Assembly: GCA_004802725.1 (NCBI GenBank)
Contig: SGPM01000146.1
Coordinates: 1 to 63,881, forward strand
Reading direction: 5' to 3'
Source: Antrodiella citrinella
Lineage: Eukaryota; Basidiomycota; Agaricomycetes; Polyporales; Steccherinaceae
Length of the DNA: 63,881 bases
Shown here one piece after another: positions 10,804-21,924 of this stretch; the stretch's first letter is position 1, and the number at the start of each line of letters is the position of its first letter. The notes under the pieces were generated by a model. It was not told the DNA's origin, did not search any database, and saw only the letters and a list, made by a program, of their open reading frames with translations. The position numbers and the translations under genes are program-made.

Positions 10804-12869
10804 ATGCTGCAACCACGACACAGCCAACGATCCCCTCCTGAAGAACTCGAGCTCGACGACGCTGCTACCGACATCCGCATTCGAATACCCCAGGCATCAC
10901 CCCACCTCCAAGAAGAAGAGGATATCATGCATGAGGAAGACGAGAGGGAGGAGGATGCGCTCTTGCAACCACAGTCGGCGACACCAGGTGAGTAGATGGT
11001 CAAACAGCCAAGGCGGGATACTCGAGGTGTGATCCATTGTATCCTCTAACTCACGTAGCTGACCTTAGCGTGGCATTCATAGATTCTAGGCGTCTGCTGT
11101 TCAAGCTTGGTTCATCGTTCTTTCTATTCGGGCTAATCAACAACGTGCTCTATGTTGTGATCCTGTCTGCTGCGTTGGACCTCGTACCCCACAGTACCCC
11201 TAAAGGAATCATCGCATTTTGCAACATTTTTCCTGCGTTGGTAGCCAAAGTTGGTTGGCCGTATATCCTGAAAGGCCGGATACGTTATGCTCGACGGATC
11301 ACTGGGAATACTATTCTTAGCGTGCTCGGTATGGTGGTGAGTATATTCAATCTATATCTTTTCAGAATTTTGCTGAATCATGCGCGATCGACTCAAAGGT
11401 CGTGGCGACCTTCGATAGTCTTTACATGAGATTACTCGGCATCTGCCTCGCTTCATTCTCCTCTGGTCTAGGGGAACTCACCTTCTTGCAATTATCGACT
11501 ACGTATCATCCCTCATCCATTGCAGGTGACAGTGTAGGGTCAGTATTCATGGAAGTACTTTGTCGTCGTTCTGTGACTTACACTGCCTTAGCTATTTTGC
11601 TGCTGGAACGGGAGCAGCAGGATTAGTCGGAGCTTCTCTATGGTGGATCCTGCGTAGCTTGGGCGTACGTGTTGGAGTCGGCCTGTCATCAGTGAGCGTC
11701 TTCATGTTTCGTCTTCGATGGAAGAATCTTACATACTTCGCCTTTCTTAAGGTACTCCCATTAGTAATTCCTCTTGCGTACTACCTTGTCCTGCCTCCGC
11801 CCACCGCCTTTTCAAATCTTCCAATATCTTCCGCGTATGAGGATGACTCGATACCTATAAACGCACCGTATACCCCCATACCTACCAGTGATGATACCGA
11901 ATTGGACGAGCGCACCATGGAGCCGAAGCGGTCTGTCGCGTTATCTGGCAGAGACAAGTGGGTGCTCGTGAAACCGTTGCTGATGGTCTATATGCTTCCT
12001 CTTTGTAAGTCTAATTAATCAGCACGCTTATAAACGATACTCACAATTTATATAGTTATCGTCTACACCGTGAGTCTTTGAGCTGTTGATGTCAGTGATG
12101 TAGATCGCTAACCTCGACGGGGCTTACAGCTGGAATACACTATTAATCAGGTACGTCATGGTATTCTATGCATTGGATGAAAGCCTTATCATGACAACAG
12201 GGTGTTGCACCTACGTTACTCTATCCCGTACCCTCACCAGAGAAGAACTGGTTCCTCAGCCACATCATCCACTCCGTTCGAGACTATTATCCTCTCTGGC
12301 AGGTTCGTCTAAGTGTATTTATTCAGCAGCTCAAAGGGCACTTTACTGATCACTTATCTCCAGCTGGTCTATCAGACCACGGTGTTCTTCTCTCGCTCAT
12401 CTATTACCCTCGGCATGCCTCCAATACCTCGCCGACTCCTTCCTGTCCCCGCAGCAGTCCAGGCTGTCATCTTGACTATTCTCATCATCGAGTCCGCAGT
12501 TGGCATTTTCGGCGACGAAAATGAAGGGTTGAGCTTCACCCTGGTCTTCCTCCTTATCTCCCTGGAAGGTATCTGTGGCGGACTGGCCTAGTGAGTCCAT
12601 TTCTCTCCAATCCCTGCCTCCTACAACATAATTGACGCATGTTCTCGCTCAGCGTCAATGTCTTCTACCGTGTCAATCAGGAAGAAAGCACCATCTCAGC
12701 TGACGGCGATCCAGAACGTGCCAAGCAGGAACGCGAGTTCAAGATCGGCTCCATTGGGTTTGCGGATTCGATGGGTATCCTGTTCGCATCGATCATCGCA
12801 GTACCTACAGAGGTCCAGCTTTGTAACATACAGGCTGGTAGAGGGAAGATGATTTGTAAAGGACTCTGA
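10804..12869 (+). CDS. BTN1: CLN3/battenin (Btn1) vacuolar membrane protein
   Basis: Homologue of human CLN3 and yeast Btn1, a polytopic lysosomal/vacuolar membrane protein linked to pH, arginine and glycerophosphodiester homeostasis. After an acidic cytosolic N-terminus (start MLQPRHSQRSPPEELELDDA, 10804; 'EEEDIMHEEDEREEDALL') come the diagnostic segments FKLGSSFFLFGLINNVLYVV, STPKGIIAFCNIFPALVAKV, GLGELTFLQLSTTYHP, AGTGAAGLVGASLWW, LPLVIPLAYYLVLPPP, VYQTTVFFSRSSI, LPVPAAVQAVILTILIIESA, GICGGLAYVNVFYRV and the C-terminal EFKIGSIGFADSMGILFAS, ending with Cys-rich VQLCNIQAGRGKMIC. About 10-11 helices are expected. The exons are short and join in phase; two acceptors are possible for exon 2 (near 11058 and 11085). 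It is divergent from the broken hydrolase, with 417 bp between. Confidence 0.92.
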
Positions 12870-13185
12870 TTAGGGATCTGTAATAGACCTATCTTACTGT
12901 ATACCTGTGCTCATACCCAAATCATACCAGTTGTGATTCATCGCTATCCGTTACCCTCCGCCGCGACCTGTCTCGGAGTCCAGAAGCCGGTATGACGCTG
13001 CTGCAATATGAACGTACAGCAACTGGGGTCGGGGGTCGGGCTCGGCATACCCGTTCCTACTATTGCCATTGCCATTGTCATTGGTGGAAGTCGTTGTTCG
13101 CAGGATGAGATGTTGTCAAGAACGGCGACTAAGCGGCTGTCACGGCTTTGTTGAGCCTAGAGCGCCGAAACACGAAGCTCTCACC

Positions 13186-13262
13186 TCCCCAATCGGGGTT
13201 GCATTTTCCTGATTAGGGCGGCCAGCTTTCAAATTCGAGTTCTGCTGGCGCTTTTTCTTCCT
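13186..13262 (+). repeat. Degenerate duplicated segment, copy 1 (partner 14904-14985)
   Basis: It begins CCCCAATCGGGG..TTTTCCTGATT and runs to CTGGCGCTTTTTCTTCCTC. The partner at 14904-14985 begins CCAAATCGGGA..TTTCCCGATTTGG and contains GCTGGCGCTTCTCTTTCCCC at the same relative place. Both start with an imperfect hairpin. Seen by eye; identity was not computed. Confidence 0.45.
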
Positions 13263-13501
13263 CTTCCTCCATATTCATCGTCATTTTTCGACTAGCTCTA
13301 AACGAAGGCCAAGGTGCTGTCTTTGATTTCGGCTGTCGCGGACGTTCCTTGAAGATACCCTTCCGTTGCCGTGCGTTGCATAGCCCAACGGTCCTTCCAA
13401 GTAGGCGCTGACCGTCATAGGTCGTGCTTCACGAAGTCATGATGCACCTCAAGCCGAATAGTTCACGGTGGTTATGAATTATCTTTGAATCTCGACTGAA
13501 C

Positions 13502-13770
13502 GCCAAGGGACCTCGCCCGAGGAGAAGCAACAGCTGGACATGTGAAGGCCCCAAAGTTGTGCACTCTTCATCTCTTCCGAACTCTCGAAGCAGCGGAGCA
13601 CCTCTCTAGATAGCTGGGGCCTCTCTCACTAGGTATGCATGCGTCTCACATGCATTTGAAAACCTCGGACAGTCTTCCAAGAAGAAACATCAGCCGGACA
13701 CAACATGACCACGGATTACAATACACCGTCATCTTTTCCGAATTCTCGAAGCAACAGCTCCCTCCTCAAG
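13502..13770 (+). repeat. Degenerate tandem pair, about 165-bp unit
   Basis: Segment 13519-13605 (GAGGAGAAGCAACAGCTGGA ... TCTCTTCCGAACTCTCGAAG) recurs at about 13677-13765 (AAGAAGAAACATCAGCCGGA ... TCTTTTCCGAATTCTCGAAG) in the same orientation. No coding potential is shared. It is probably an old tandem duplication of non-coding or decayed DNA. Confidence 0.4.
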
Positions 13771-14903
13771 CCCATCGTGGACAGTATTCTAGCATGAGAT
13801 TGTGGTCATTCTTTTAGCTTACGTCTCCTCTACGCGGATGGTAAACGACCGCATCATCGGCAACAAGTAGGGGACTACCAGGATGACACGACTCGGATCC
13901 AGAACACCAAGCAGTCATTTCCACTCCAGCTCAAGGCGCAGATTACGAAGCCGATGGTAATCAAACTGGCACCGAGATATCTGCTGCCAGTCGACTTTTG
14001 GTACGATATACAACGCAGATAATGCAGATGACTGAATACTGGCTGTTCACAGGGCGTTTGGAGTCACGATCAAAATTGCGCGCTAGGCTCTAGGTCCCCC
14101 TTCAGTGAGAAGATTCATCAAACTCGTCCTTCGGGTTCCCCGGACACATCATTCACGCCGTACGAGACCGTCAATGGTCGTATTTCCTCCAGGAATCTCG
14201 TGTTCGACACTGACCGCCCCTTGTGTCCTCCATCTCAGCTCACTCGTCTACCGCCCTCGGCAACCCTACGAGTCTCCGTCGATATCATCCTTTGTCTAGC
14301 AGAAGTAGTCCAGAACTTTTTACGCAACACATGCTCCTATCCGTGAGGAAAACGTTCTCATGGACTGTCAGGTCATCATGCCAAGCAGGGTAGTCGTCTT
14401 CTATGGTGACTCTGTTGTGACCCATCGGATAAATCATCTTGATAACAAGGAATCTCGCGCCTGCGAGCAGGAATCATGCAGACCGCAGCGTTTTGGGGAG
14501 CCTCCTGTGCCTCGATAGATTCCGACCTTGTCGCAAGCACCCTCGGAGACGTCCCTGTGGTACGCCGATACAGTCATCGTGTCGTATGTCCCATTACTTC
14601 TGGATGTACTATCAGACGGTGACTGTGTCCGTTGATAGGTGGGACGCACTCCCAAGCAGCACGTAGACGACGGCAGACCTTTTCGCCTCCTCAGGTTATT
14701 GGTCCGGCTATCGCGGCTTCCTGCCAACTCGACATCCAGGTTCAACGGGCATGACACCGACTCTACAAGGTCGGCGAGTGAATTGTAACGCTTTAATTTA
14801 CCTCAATTATGTTTTCCGAAGGCAGGATTTGAATAGGACTACCAAAGTACAAAACATTCTCGAGTAACGAGGCGTACAAGCGCCGTTAGAGGAAGCCTTC
14901 GGA

Positions 14904-14985
14904 GCCCAAATCGGGATGGTACTTTCCCGATTTGGACACGGGCATTCAGATAATTCGCTGGCGCTTCTCTTTCCCCCATTGTTCT
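14904..14985 (+). repeat. Degenerate duplicated segment, copy 2, with hairpin
   Basis: Contains a near-perfect inverted repeat, CCAAATCGGGA / TCCCGATTTGG, with a loop of about 8 bp (14907-14935), then sequence shared with 13186-13262. The transcript could fold into a hairpin, but no function is evident. Confidence 0.45.
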
Positions 14986-15340
14986 GACTTTTGTCGGAGT
15001 TGGACCCGTCTGCTAGTGAACGGGTGCCTCCCATGTCGGTTATTACTGACGCCCTTTCGTTGGATGGGCTTCTGCGGCTGTCGTGCCCGAGGGTGCAGTC
15101 CGAGGGCTATACTGGGCGATATCATCGTTGTCCATCCGATGGACCGTGGTGCCAGGTTGAGGGTGCGAGTACGGTACCTATACCGTTTGGTTGAACGCCC
15201 ACAGGATGGATAAATACCCCCTCACCTCGTTGGAGGATGGACATCATCTCAACACACCACACCCTCTCTCCACTCAGCACTCGCTCAAGGCTCCCAACCC
15301 AACCCACCCAACCACCCAATCACCCAACCACCCAACTAAC

Positions 15341-16897
15341 ATGTCTCACTGGGCCCCACCTCCTCTCCCCAAGACCAAGCTCGGCCGCTACCGCCAGCTC
15401 TCCCCCCTCGCTGGCGTCCACGTCTCCCCCATCGCCCTCGGTGGGATGAGCATCGGCGACAAGTGGGAGCCGCTTGGGATGGGGTCTATGACCAAGGAGC
15501 AGTCGTTCAAGCTGCTCGACGCGTACTATGATGCGGGCGGGAATTACATTGACACGGCTAACAACTAGTGGGTGTCGGGTTTTTTTGATTGGTTGGGGTG
15601 GTGTGGTGTGCTCATTGCGGTTGATTGTATTTTTTAGTCAAGATGAGAGCTCTGAGGAGTTCATCGGTGAATGGATCGAGACTCGCGGGATCCGCGACCA
15701 GATTTTCCTCGCTACCAAGGTACACTTCCCACTCTCCTCCTCTCCCCTCTCCGCTCATGCCTACTCACCCGCTCTAGTACACCAACAACTTCAAACGCGG
15801 CGAAGGCCCCGAGTTCGGGCAGAAAGTTATGTACACCGGCAACAACCTGAAGTCGATGTACCTCTCCGTCGAGGCCTCTTTGAAGAAGCTGCGCACGACC
15901 TACATCGACCTGTTCTACGTGCACTGGTGGGACTACAAGACGACCGTCGAGGAGGTCATGAGCGGGTTGCATCACCTCGTTTCCGAGCGCAAGGTGCTCT
16001 ACTTGGTACGCTCCATCACCTCCTTTTCAGTCTCATCCTCGTTCTTGTTCAATATTAATAATCAACATGTTTCGTGTGCATAGGGCATTTCGGACACCCC
16101 CGCATGGATCGTGACCGCCGCGAACACGTACGCCAAGCTCAGCGGCAAGACGCCCTTCGTGATCTACCAAGGCTGCTGGAACGTCATGGTGCGCGACTTC
16201 GAGCGCGAGATCCTCCCGATGGCGTTGAACCAGGGCATGGCGCTCGCCCCGTACAACGTTCTCGTCGAGGGACGTATCAGGACAGATGAGGAGGAGGAGA
16301 GGAGGAGGCAGACTGGGGAAGGCGGTGAGTACACGACTCGGACCAACACCCGACACCTCTATGCATGGTTCTAGTTCTTATGTGCTGATGCGTGGATAGG
16401 ACGTGTGCTGTCTACCGCGGGGTGGGAGCGCACACCCGAAGAGCGGAAGATGTGCCAGCTCTCGAGAGCATCGCGAAGGAAGTCGGTGCCCAGCACATCA
16501 CCTCCGGTAAGCCTCTCTCACCCCAACCACCACATGATCACACTGACGCTGATGCACTTACCAGTCGCAATCGCCTACGTGATGCAGAAAGCGCCCCACG
16601 TCTTCCCGATCGTCGGCGGGCGCAAAGTCGAGCACCTCATGTCCAACATCGAGGCTCTGAACATCGCCCTGACGCCGGCGCACATCCAGTTCATCGAGAG
16701 CGTGTTCCCGTTCACTTGGGGCTTCCCATACGACTTCTTCGTGCGTTCTCCTCGAAATAATGTGAAGTGGATGAGGTGCTTACTGATTTGGGGGGTGTTA
16801 GGGACCGCCGGGTGGCGATTACCCGTTCCTGTACAAGACCTCGGGCCATTTCGATAAGTGGCCTGTTGCGGAGGCTATTCGTCCTGCCGCGGAGTGA
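15341..16897 (+). CDS. Aldo-keto reductase, aryl-alcohol dehydrogenase-like, with a frame conflict
   Basis: NADP-dependent aldo-keto reductase related to fungal aryl-alcohol dehydrogenases and norsolorinic-acid-reductase-like proteins; likely cytosolic. It starts MSHWAPPPLPKTKLGRYRQL. The AKR barrel shows VSPIALGGMSIG, AYYDAGGNYIDTANNY (catalytic Asp and Tyr), FLATKYTN (Lys), IDLFYVHWWD (His), LGISDTPAWIVTAANTYA, QGCWNVMVRDFEREILPM and the NADP-binding end FPIVGGRKVEHL. The last exon gives GPPGGDYPFLYKTSG and stops at 16897. In the exon near 16400-16507 the frame coding GRVLSTAGWERTPEERKMC does not continue into ESIAKEVGAQHITS. Either one base is missing around 16455-16460, or the acceptor at 16458 is used and about 20 residues are skipped (this restores the frame). 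The gene is probably functional if the latter, or if the conflict is a sequencing error. Confidence 0.85.
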
Positions 16898-17141
16898 GCG
16901 GTCGACCACCAGCGCGTCCACGCCCACATGGCGCAGTCGGCATTGCAATCTACAGGTTTTGGATCGAATGTTATCATCACAGTGTAGCTTGACAAAGTAT
17001 CAAGCGTGTTACGATTACGTGGGGTTGAAAATCAAATTGTTGTACATGGTGTTGCATGATATACAGCAGTGGTGTTACAGCTTGTCTGATGACACTCAGC
17101 AGAAATAAGAGCCGACCTTGAGCCCAAGGGTGCTACGATTC

Positions 17142-19322
17142 CTACGATTCCTTAGGCCTAGATCTCAGCTCCTTCACACCATCTACATCCTTCCGAACCT
17201 GTTTCCATCGACTCAGAACCTCACGCGCACCGGGCCTCGACGACGGGTCCTCTCGCATCATCTCAGACACCAACGGTCGGAGGAACTCGACGTCGCTGAA
17301 CACCTATTCACCAAACCATCCTGATCAGACTTGGTCAACCAGAAAGCGAAAAAGAAAACTCACGTCCAAGAAATTACGCTTCAAGAGATCCCCCACGAGA
17401 AACACATCCAACGCAAACGGATCATACGCCTCCTCCGTATGCAACTCCGGCGCCGCCCTGTCCTGCCCGTCGTCTCCCTCCACCAACCGTCTCTCTCCCC
17501 GTGCATATGCCGGGACGACGACGGAGATGCCGAAGTCGATGTAGTAGTACGTGACGGGATGGGTGGAACGCGGGAGCGGGATGACGGGGGTGACGCCGTC
17601 CGGGAGGGTGGTGGTGTTGACGGGGTGATACCCGTCGGGGTAGAGAGATGTGGCGTCCATCATGATGTTGCGGTACGAGCAGTCTCTGTGAGTGCGTTAG
17701 TCATGCTACAGGTGGGAGAGCGTGAAGGCTGACCTGTGTGCGACGCCTTTCTCGTGCTGAAATACTAGGCCCTGTACCGATATGTAAGTAGATGGCTTAA
17801 GAAATGCAACGAATCTAGGAAGTTCGAGTTCAGGACAATCCAAGACATCCGAGCTCAGGCTGTTTGTCCTGGACGTCGAGCCTGTCCAGGTCACGACGTA
17901 CGGGACAGTTCAGGACAGTCCAAGACAGGACATGTGTCCGGGACATCCACCATTCTATTTGGGACGCGGTGCACCTTGTCCAGAACTGTCCGGTCATGTT
18001 CCAGGACACGTCGGTATTTCCCGATCGGGAGGTGATCGGGCGGGATCGAATCCTAGCGGCCGAGGCTCCCGCCCTCCTTGTCGCGTCGCTGCATTATCTG
18101 AGGAGCAGATGCAGCGGACCGGCGCATGAGGCTGCTAAGCAACGGTCTGAAACTGCGAAGGTCTAACGACGAGCGCGAGGCGAGACCAGTATGGAGTGTT
18201 GGAACTGTTGCGCGAGTCCAGATTCAGCAGACCTGACGTCCCGGACTTGACCGAACTGTCCTGGACAAATCAGCGCAACGTCGCGCACTCCACTATCTGT
18301 CCCGGACTGTCCTGAAGTGTCCTCGTCTGGTCTGTCCCGTACTCTGTGGTCCGGACAGGCTCGGACACTTTTCATGCGTCCTGGACAGTCCCCGGATTGT
18401 TTGATTTACGAATGTCCTCTTTCTAACATGTCCACCATATGGTCTGATGACGAGCACAGGATGGACGAGTAGCCCGGACTGTCCCGTACGCTATGTCTCT
18501 ACAGGCTCAAACGGTTTTCCGTGTCTCGAACTGCTTCGGACTGGCGAGAGAGAGAGAGAGAGAGAATGTAATTCCGGACCTGGTCCCACGATGGAACACC
18601 GGAGTTTCTGCGCTGATACCATGTGCAGGCGAACATGTTCGTCACAGAGCCTGATGCGTGTACCGCAAGTCCAAACGAGTATCGAAGCTCCGGGACAGTT
18701 CGGTCCCAGACGTCCCGGATTGTTTCAAAAATGAATGTCCCCTAGGATCGAACCTGCTCACCTCCAACACCTGATCACAAAACTCCAGCATATCACCCAC
18801 GCGCAAGAACGGCGGGTCGTCCAGCGCGCGCAGCAGCGGCATGACCAAGTACGCGCTGTCCGCGTCGTTCTCGAAATGGTCGAGGACGGGGACGGCGTGG
18901 TTCCGCGGATCGCGACGCGCGTCGTCGGACGAGAGCATGAGCGCGATGCGTGTCTCAACGTCGTCGGGCTCCACGCGCTTAATGTAGACGAGTTTGTTGT
19001 CGGACGTGCGGGTGGCGTCGATGAGGTTTTTGCGAAGCTACGCGTGCAACAGCTTGTTTAGACCATAGTGTACGCGGTGAAAAGTAACTGAGGTACGCAC
19101 CGGAAGGGGGATGGAATCTTCGCACTGCGCCTTCTCTTTACCCGTCCCCTCCCAAGAAGGTTTCCAGCCCTGATGGTACCTCGGACGCAACATATACCCC
19201 TTGCTCTCCAGGAACTTCTGCTTCGCGCGCCAAGTGGCTTCGATGGGCTCCGTCATCGCTTCGAGTACGGCGTCTTCATCTGCATCTGCGTCCAAAGAGT
19301 TCTGGGGAGTCGGTTTGGGCAT
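17142..19322 (-). CDS. Protein kinase-like gene (basidiomycete FLESKGY family) with a 990-bp intron
   Basis: A basidiomycete-expanded kinase-like protein. It starts MPKPTPQNSLDADADEDAV; the N-terminus has KQKFLESKGYMLRPRYHQGW and PSWEGTG. The kinase core lacks a clear glycine loop but keeps a candidate ATP Lys (LVYIKRV), RNHAVPVLDHFEND, a YLVMPLL hinge, GVAHR-DCSYRN (catalytic Asp and Asn, split by an intron), YYIDFGIS (DFG) and the C-lobe EMMREDPSSRPGAREVL, ending ELRSRPKES. The residues needed for catalysis are therefore present. VLE and GLVFQHEKGV are separated by an intron at 17772-18761 (990 bp, phase 0), far longer than the other introns here and filled with GGAC/GTCC-rich repeats. A TATA-like TATTTAA lies 66-72 bp upstream (19388-19394). 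A degenerate relative lies at 31720-32934. Confidence 0.8.
17820..18745. repeat. GGAC/GTCC-motif-rich insertion within kinase intron
   Basis: By eye, well over twenty copies of short words such as GGACAGTCC, CCCGGACTGTCC, GTCCTGGAC and TGTCCCG, on both strands, form many local palindromes. A longer unit recurs at 18391-18417 (CCCGGATTGTTTGATTTACG..) and 18714-18740 (CCCGGATTGTTTCAAAAATG..), and ACTGTCCCGTAC plus ACAGGCTC recurs at about 18331-18362 and 18478-18510. It looks like an expanded minisatellite or a non-autonomous element that landed in an intron. No coding capacity was seen. Confidence 0.65.
18546..18565. repeat. (GA)n microsatellite
   Basis: About ten uninterrupted GA dinucleotides inside the long kinase intron. 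Confidence 0.9.
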
Positions 19323-19689
19323 GGCTTACTAGGTGTTGGTGGCAGGAGGAGGAAGAGATGAGACGAAGAGGACATCCCGAGCAGCATTAAATACTCCTTC
19401 GCTAGTTCGGCGTTTGCCGGCTCTCCTTCCTGAGAAGCAGCGACTCCTGGCAGTGATGATACTGTACACCTTTGAAGAGCTCTTGCAGATATCTCGCCAC
19501 AAAGAGCATGTCAATGGACCGCAACAATACCCGGGTCACGTGGAGAACAATAGAGAGGACAACGTGACCCAAAAGCACTGCCCCATGCCGATATGTTCAA
19601 GTTGTTGGGGCCATGTTAACTGGGCCAGTGTCAGAGGATCGTGATTGTCCAGATAACGGAGATGGCCATCGTCTATTCGGTCTTTGAAC

Positions 19690-20995
19690 TCCATGCATAT
19701 AACACCGATGGTCCTCCTCTTTCCCCTTCCTCCATCTCTTTCCCCTACCACCATGTTCCTCGGGACGGGTAGATCCACTTCCCGCCTACTTCACAGGAGT
19801 ACAAGTTCACTGCGCAAGACCCCTCAATATGTCCGACAATTTCACTTCAAGTCTGTGGCCCGAGCCAACCAGTGTGGCGCGCGCCGCGCAAGGTCAGCTT
19901 CGACGATGGTCCCGTCCGAATCTCAATCAAGGTATGTCTAGACCACCATCCTTCTCATACGTCCTCTCAAGTGCATTTTTCGGTTCTTGTCAGCCTCCCA
20001 CCGAGTCAGTTGCCACCCCGACAGTATATAAGAAGGCCCAAGCGGAACCAAGTGTGGCGTCAAACCTTTTCCCTCAACCATCACCATCCTCGACGCGTTT
20101 CTCACCTTCTGCGCCGGTCTGTCCGCTTATTTGCTCATCTCCTTTGCTTACGATATCTCCCCCGCTGGTTACTATCCCTTCGGTCGATGACAAGTGTTGT
20201 CGTGGTCGGGCATCGCCAACCTCAGTGTGGCGTATGCTTAGCCTCATCCGTCTACACTCCAGTCAAGGTAATGTGCTCTCTCTGTATCTTCCCAACATCA
20301 CATTCTTATCCGTTCAACGTAGCTTCCCCAGCGTCGACGATCCACTTCTCAACCTCGGTGGGGAATAACTTGGCTGGATGGCGGGCGTTCAGGCTCGACG
20401 GGGACGGTTGGTGTGGATCCCGATCCTGGTACGTTAGCCCCAACCTCCCCATGTTCATCTTTTCACGCGTCTTTTGTCAGATTTGGTCAGACTCTCGCCA
20501 CCACATCTACCCAGGCGCGTCAAGGCTGTCGACCGACCTTTCCGATCTCGATCTCCAACACCGGCGACGCGTCTTTGGCCTTCAAGATGACTGAACAACC
20601 TGCGGAGATCACTCCTCTCTCCCTTTACGCGTCCCCACTGGCCATCTACGCCGCGAGGATACCCTCTACGTCATCCGACTAGGATCGAGTGTGGCCTCAC
20701 TCTTTTCCGCGACGACCACTAATCGCGGACTCGTCTCCTCAAGACCGTTCAAGGCTTCTCGTCATGATATCTAATCCCCGTCATCGGTCGCTGTCGCTGG
20801 AATCAAAAATACACTCATCGTTCAACCCGTCTCTGACGCTGACGCTTCGTTGTAGCAGACGGATCTCAGGCCCAGGCCCGAGCTTTTCGACGACCTGGGA
20901 GGTGAAGGACATCCCCAGGGTACACTACGACATTTACATCCGATGGCACAGCTCGCGGCCACCGAGACGCGTCGCGAGGGGGAGGAGATGGAGCT
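19690..20995 (+). repeat. Dispersed multi-exon repeat family, copy A
   Basis: The first of three related units (others 22468-23308 and, inverted, 29998-31479). Colinear landmarks shared with the others: 'GTACAAGTTCACTGCG' (19800), 'GGTCAGCTTCGACGATGGTC' followed by 'CAATCAAGGTATG' (donor, about 19892-19937), 'AAGGCCCAAGCGGAACCAAG', 'AGCGTCGACGATCCACTTCT' and, at the end, 'ATCCGATGGCACAGCTCGCG'. Exon-like blocks separated by intron-like GT..AG spacers suggest a duplicated gene family rather than a simple repeat. One frame reads KVSFDDGPVRISIK before a donor. I cannot assign a protein family. It is the most diverged copy, and most frames carry stops. Confidence 0.6.
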
Positions 20996-21924
20996 AAATC
21001 CAGGTGAACGATTCAAACAGTCGGCTCCTCCCCAGAAGACAAGAAGACTCGGACGGTGACACGAACGGTTCAGGCCCTAGTCGTTAGACCGGGCGGCACA
21101 CATGAAGGCCACGTGGATCCACTGCAGGTCCGAGGGGAACAAAGAGACGAGCACACACGGTCCTATGGCCCAAACGGACGAAACGGACTACACAGGCTGT
21201 GGATACTTGGACCAGAGTGGCCTTACGTGCACGCGAATCACTGAAGGGCCAAGGAATGAACACAGAGAGACAAGCGTACACTGGTATTTATAACGGCCTA
21301 AACGGTCGGTCACTCCTCAAGCACGCGCGTAGATGGACCAGGTTGCTATACGAGGATTTATCAAGGCTAAGAGCAACAAGCATACGCGGTCAGGCGACAC
21401 AAACGACTACGCCTCCACTTGTGCCATGGAAGGTCACAAGCATTCTCGAGGCTGCGAGATGGGATCTACTCATGAACACGTCAAGTACATCTTGAACTTG
21501 AAGGACAACTTGAGTCTTGAACGAGCAACACAAACGGTCGGTCACCTATTCGGATCGCGTGAGGAAGCCAACTTGAAAGATGGACTCGGATTGATGAAAC
21601 GATTCATCAAGACGACCCACCTCAAGTCAAAGCCGGGATATACACAGTCGACTTCATGCAGACAAACAATCACAGACTAGTCACTCGAACGAGTGGGCCC
21701 TGGCGCTCAGGGCTGTTCAAGTGGAAATGATGGCCGTATCGACACAATGTATACGAGGGATGAAAACGTCAAACAGTCAAGTGACTCGCAGATAGAAAGA
21801 TTGGAGAAAGAGACGACACATGGTAGTAACCTTCGGATGTGGGTTCTTGATATGATGTTGTATGCAGGGAATGGGAACACCATATTTGTCCGATATGCTC
21901 CCTTCGCCGTGCACAAAATGCTGT
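20996..21924. other. No supported gene; AC-rich low-information sequence
   Basis: It holds recurring CACAAACG/AAACGG words but no recognisable protein. About 21826-21882 (CCTTCGGATGTGGGTTCTTG ... TATGCAGGGAA) is also found, slightly diverged, at 24815-24854 in the region downstream of the Asterix gene. Confidence 0.4.

Larger units (their letters stand above)
12870..15340. other. Gene-poor interval with old duplications
   Basis: About 2.5 kb without a supported gene. Open frames are short and match no family I recognise. It contains two pairs of degenerate repeats (listed separately) and ends in a C-rich leader made of ACCCA-type units (about 15293-15340), just upstream of the aldo-keto reductase ATG. 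A TATA-like GATAAATA lies at 15209-15216. Confidence 0.5.

Noticed and set aside
18750..18765. tRNA-like T-arm word (GGTTCGATCC) on the minus strand in the kinase intron
   Set aside because: No acceptor stem, D-arm or anticodon arm could be built around it, and the B-box consensus is incomplete.
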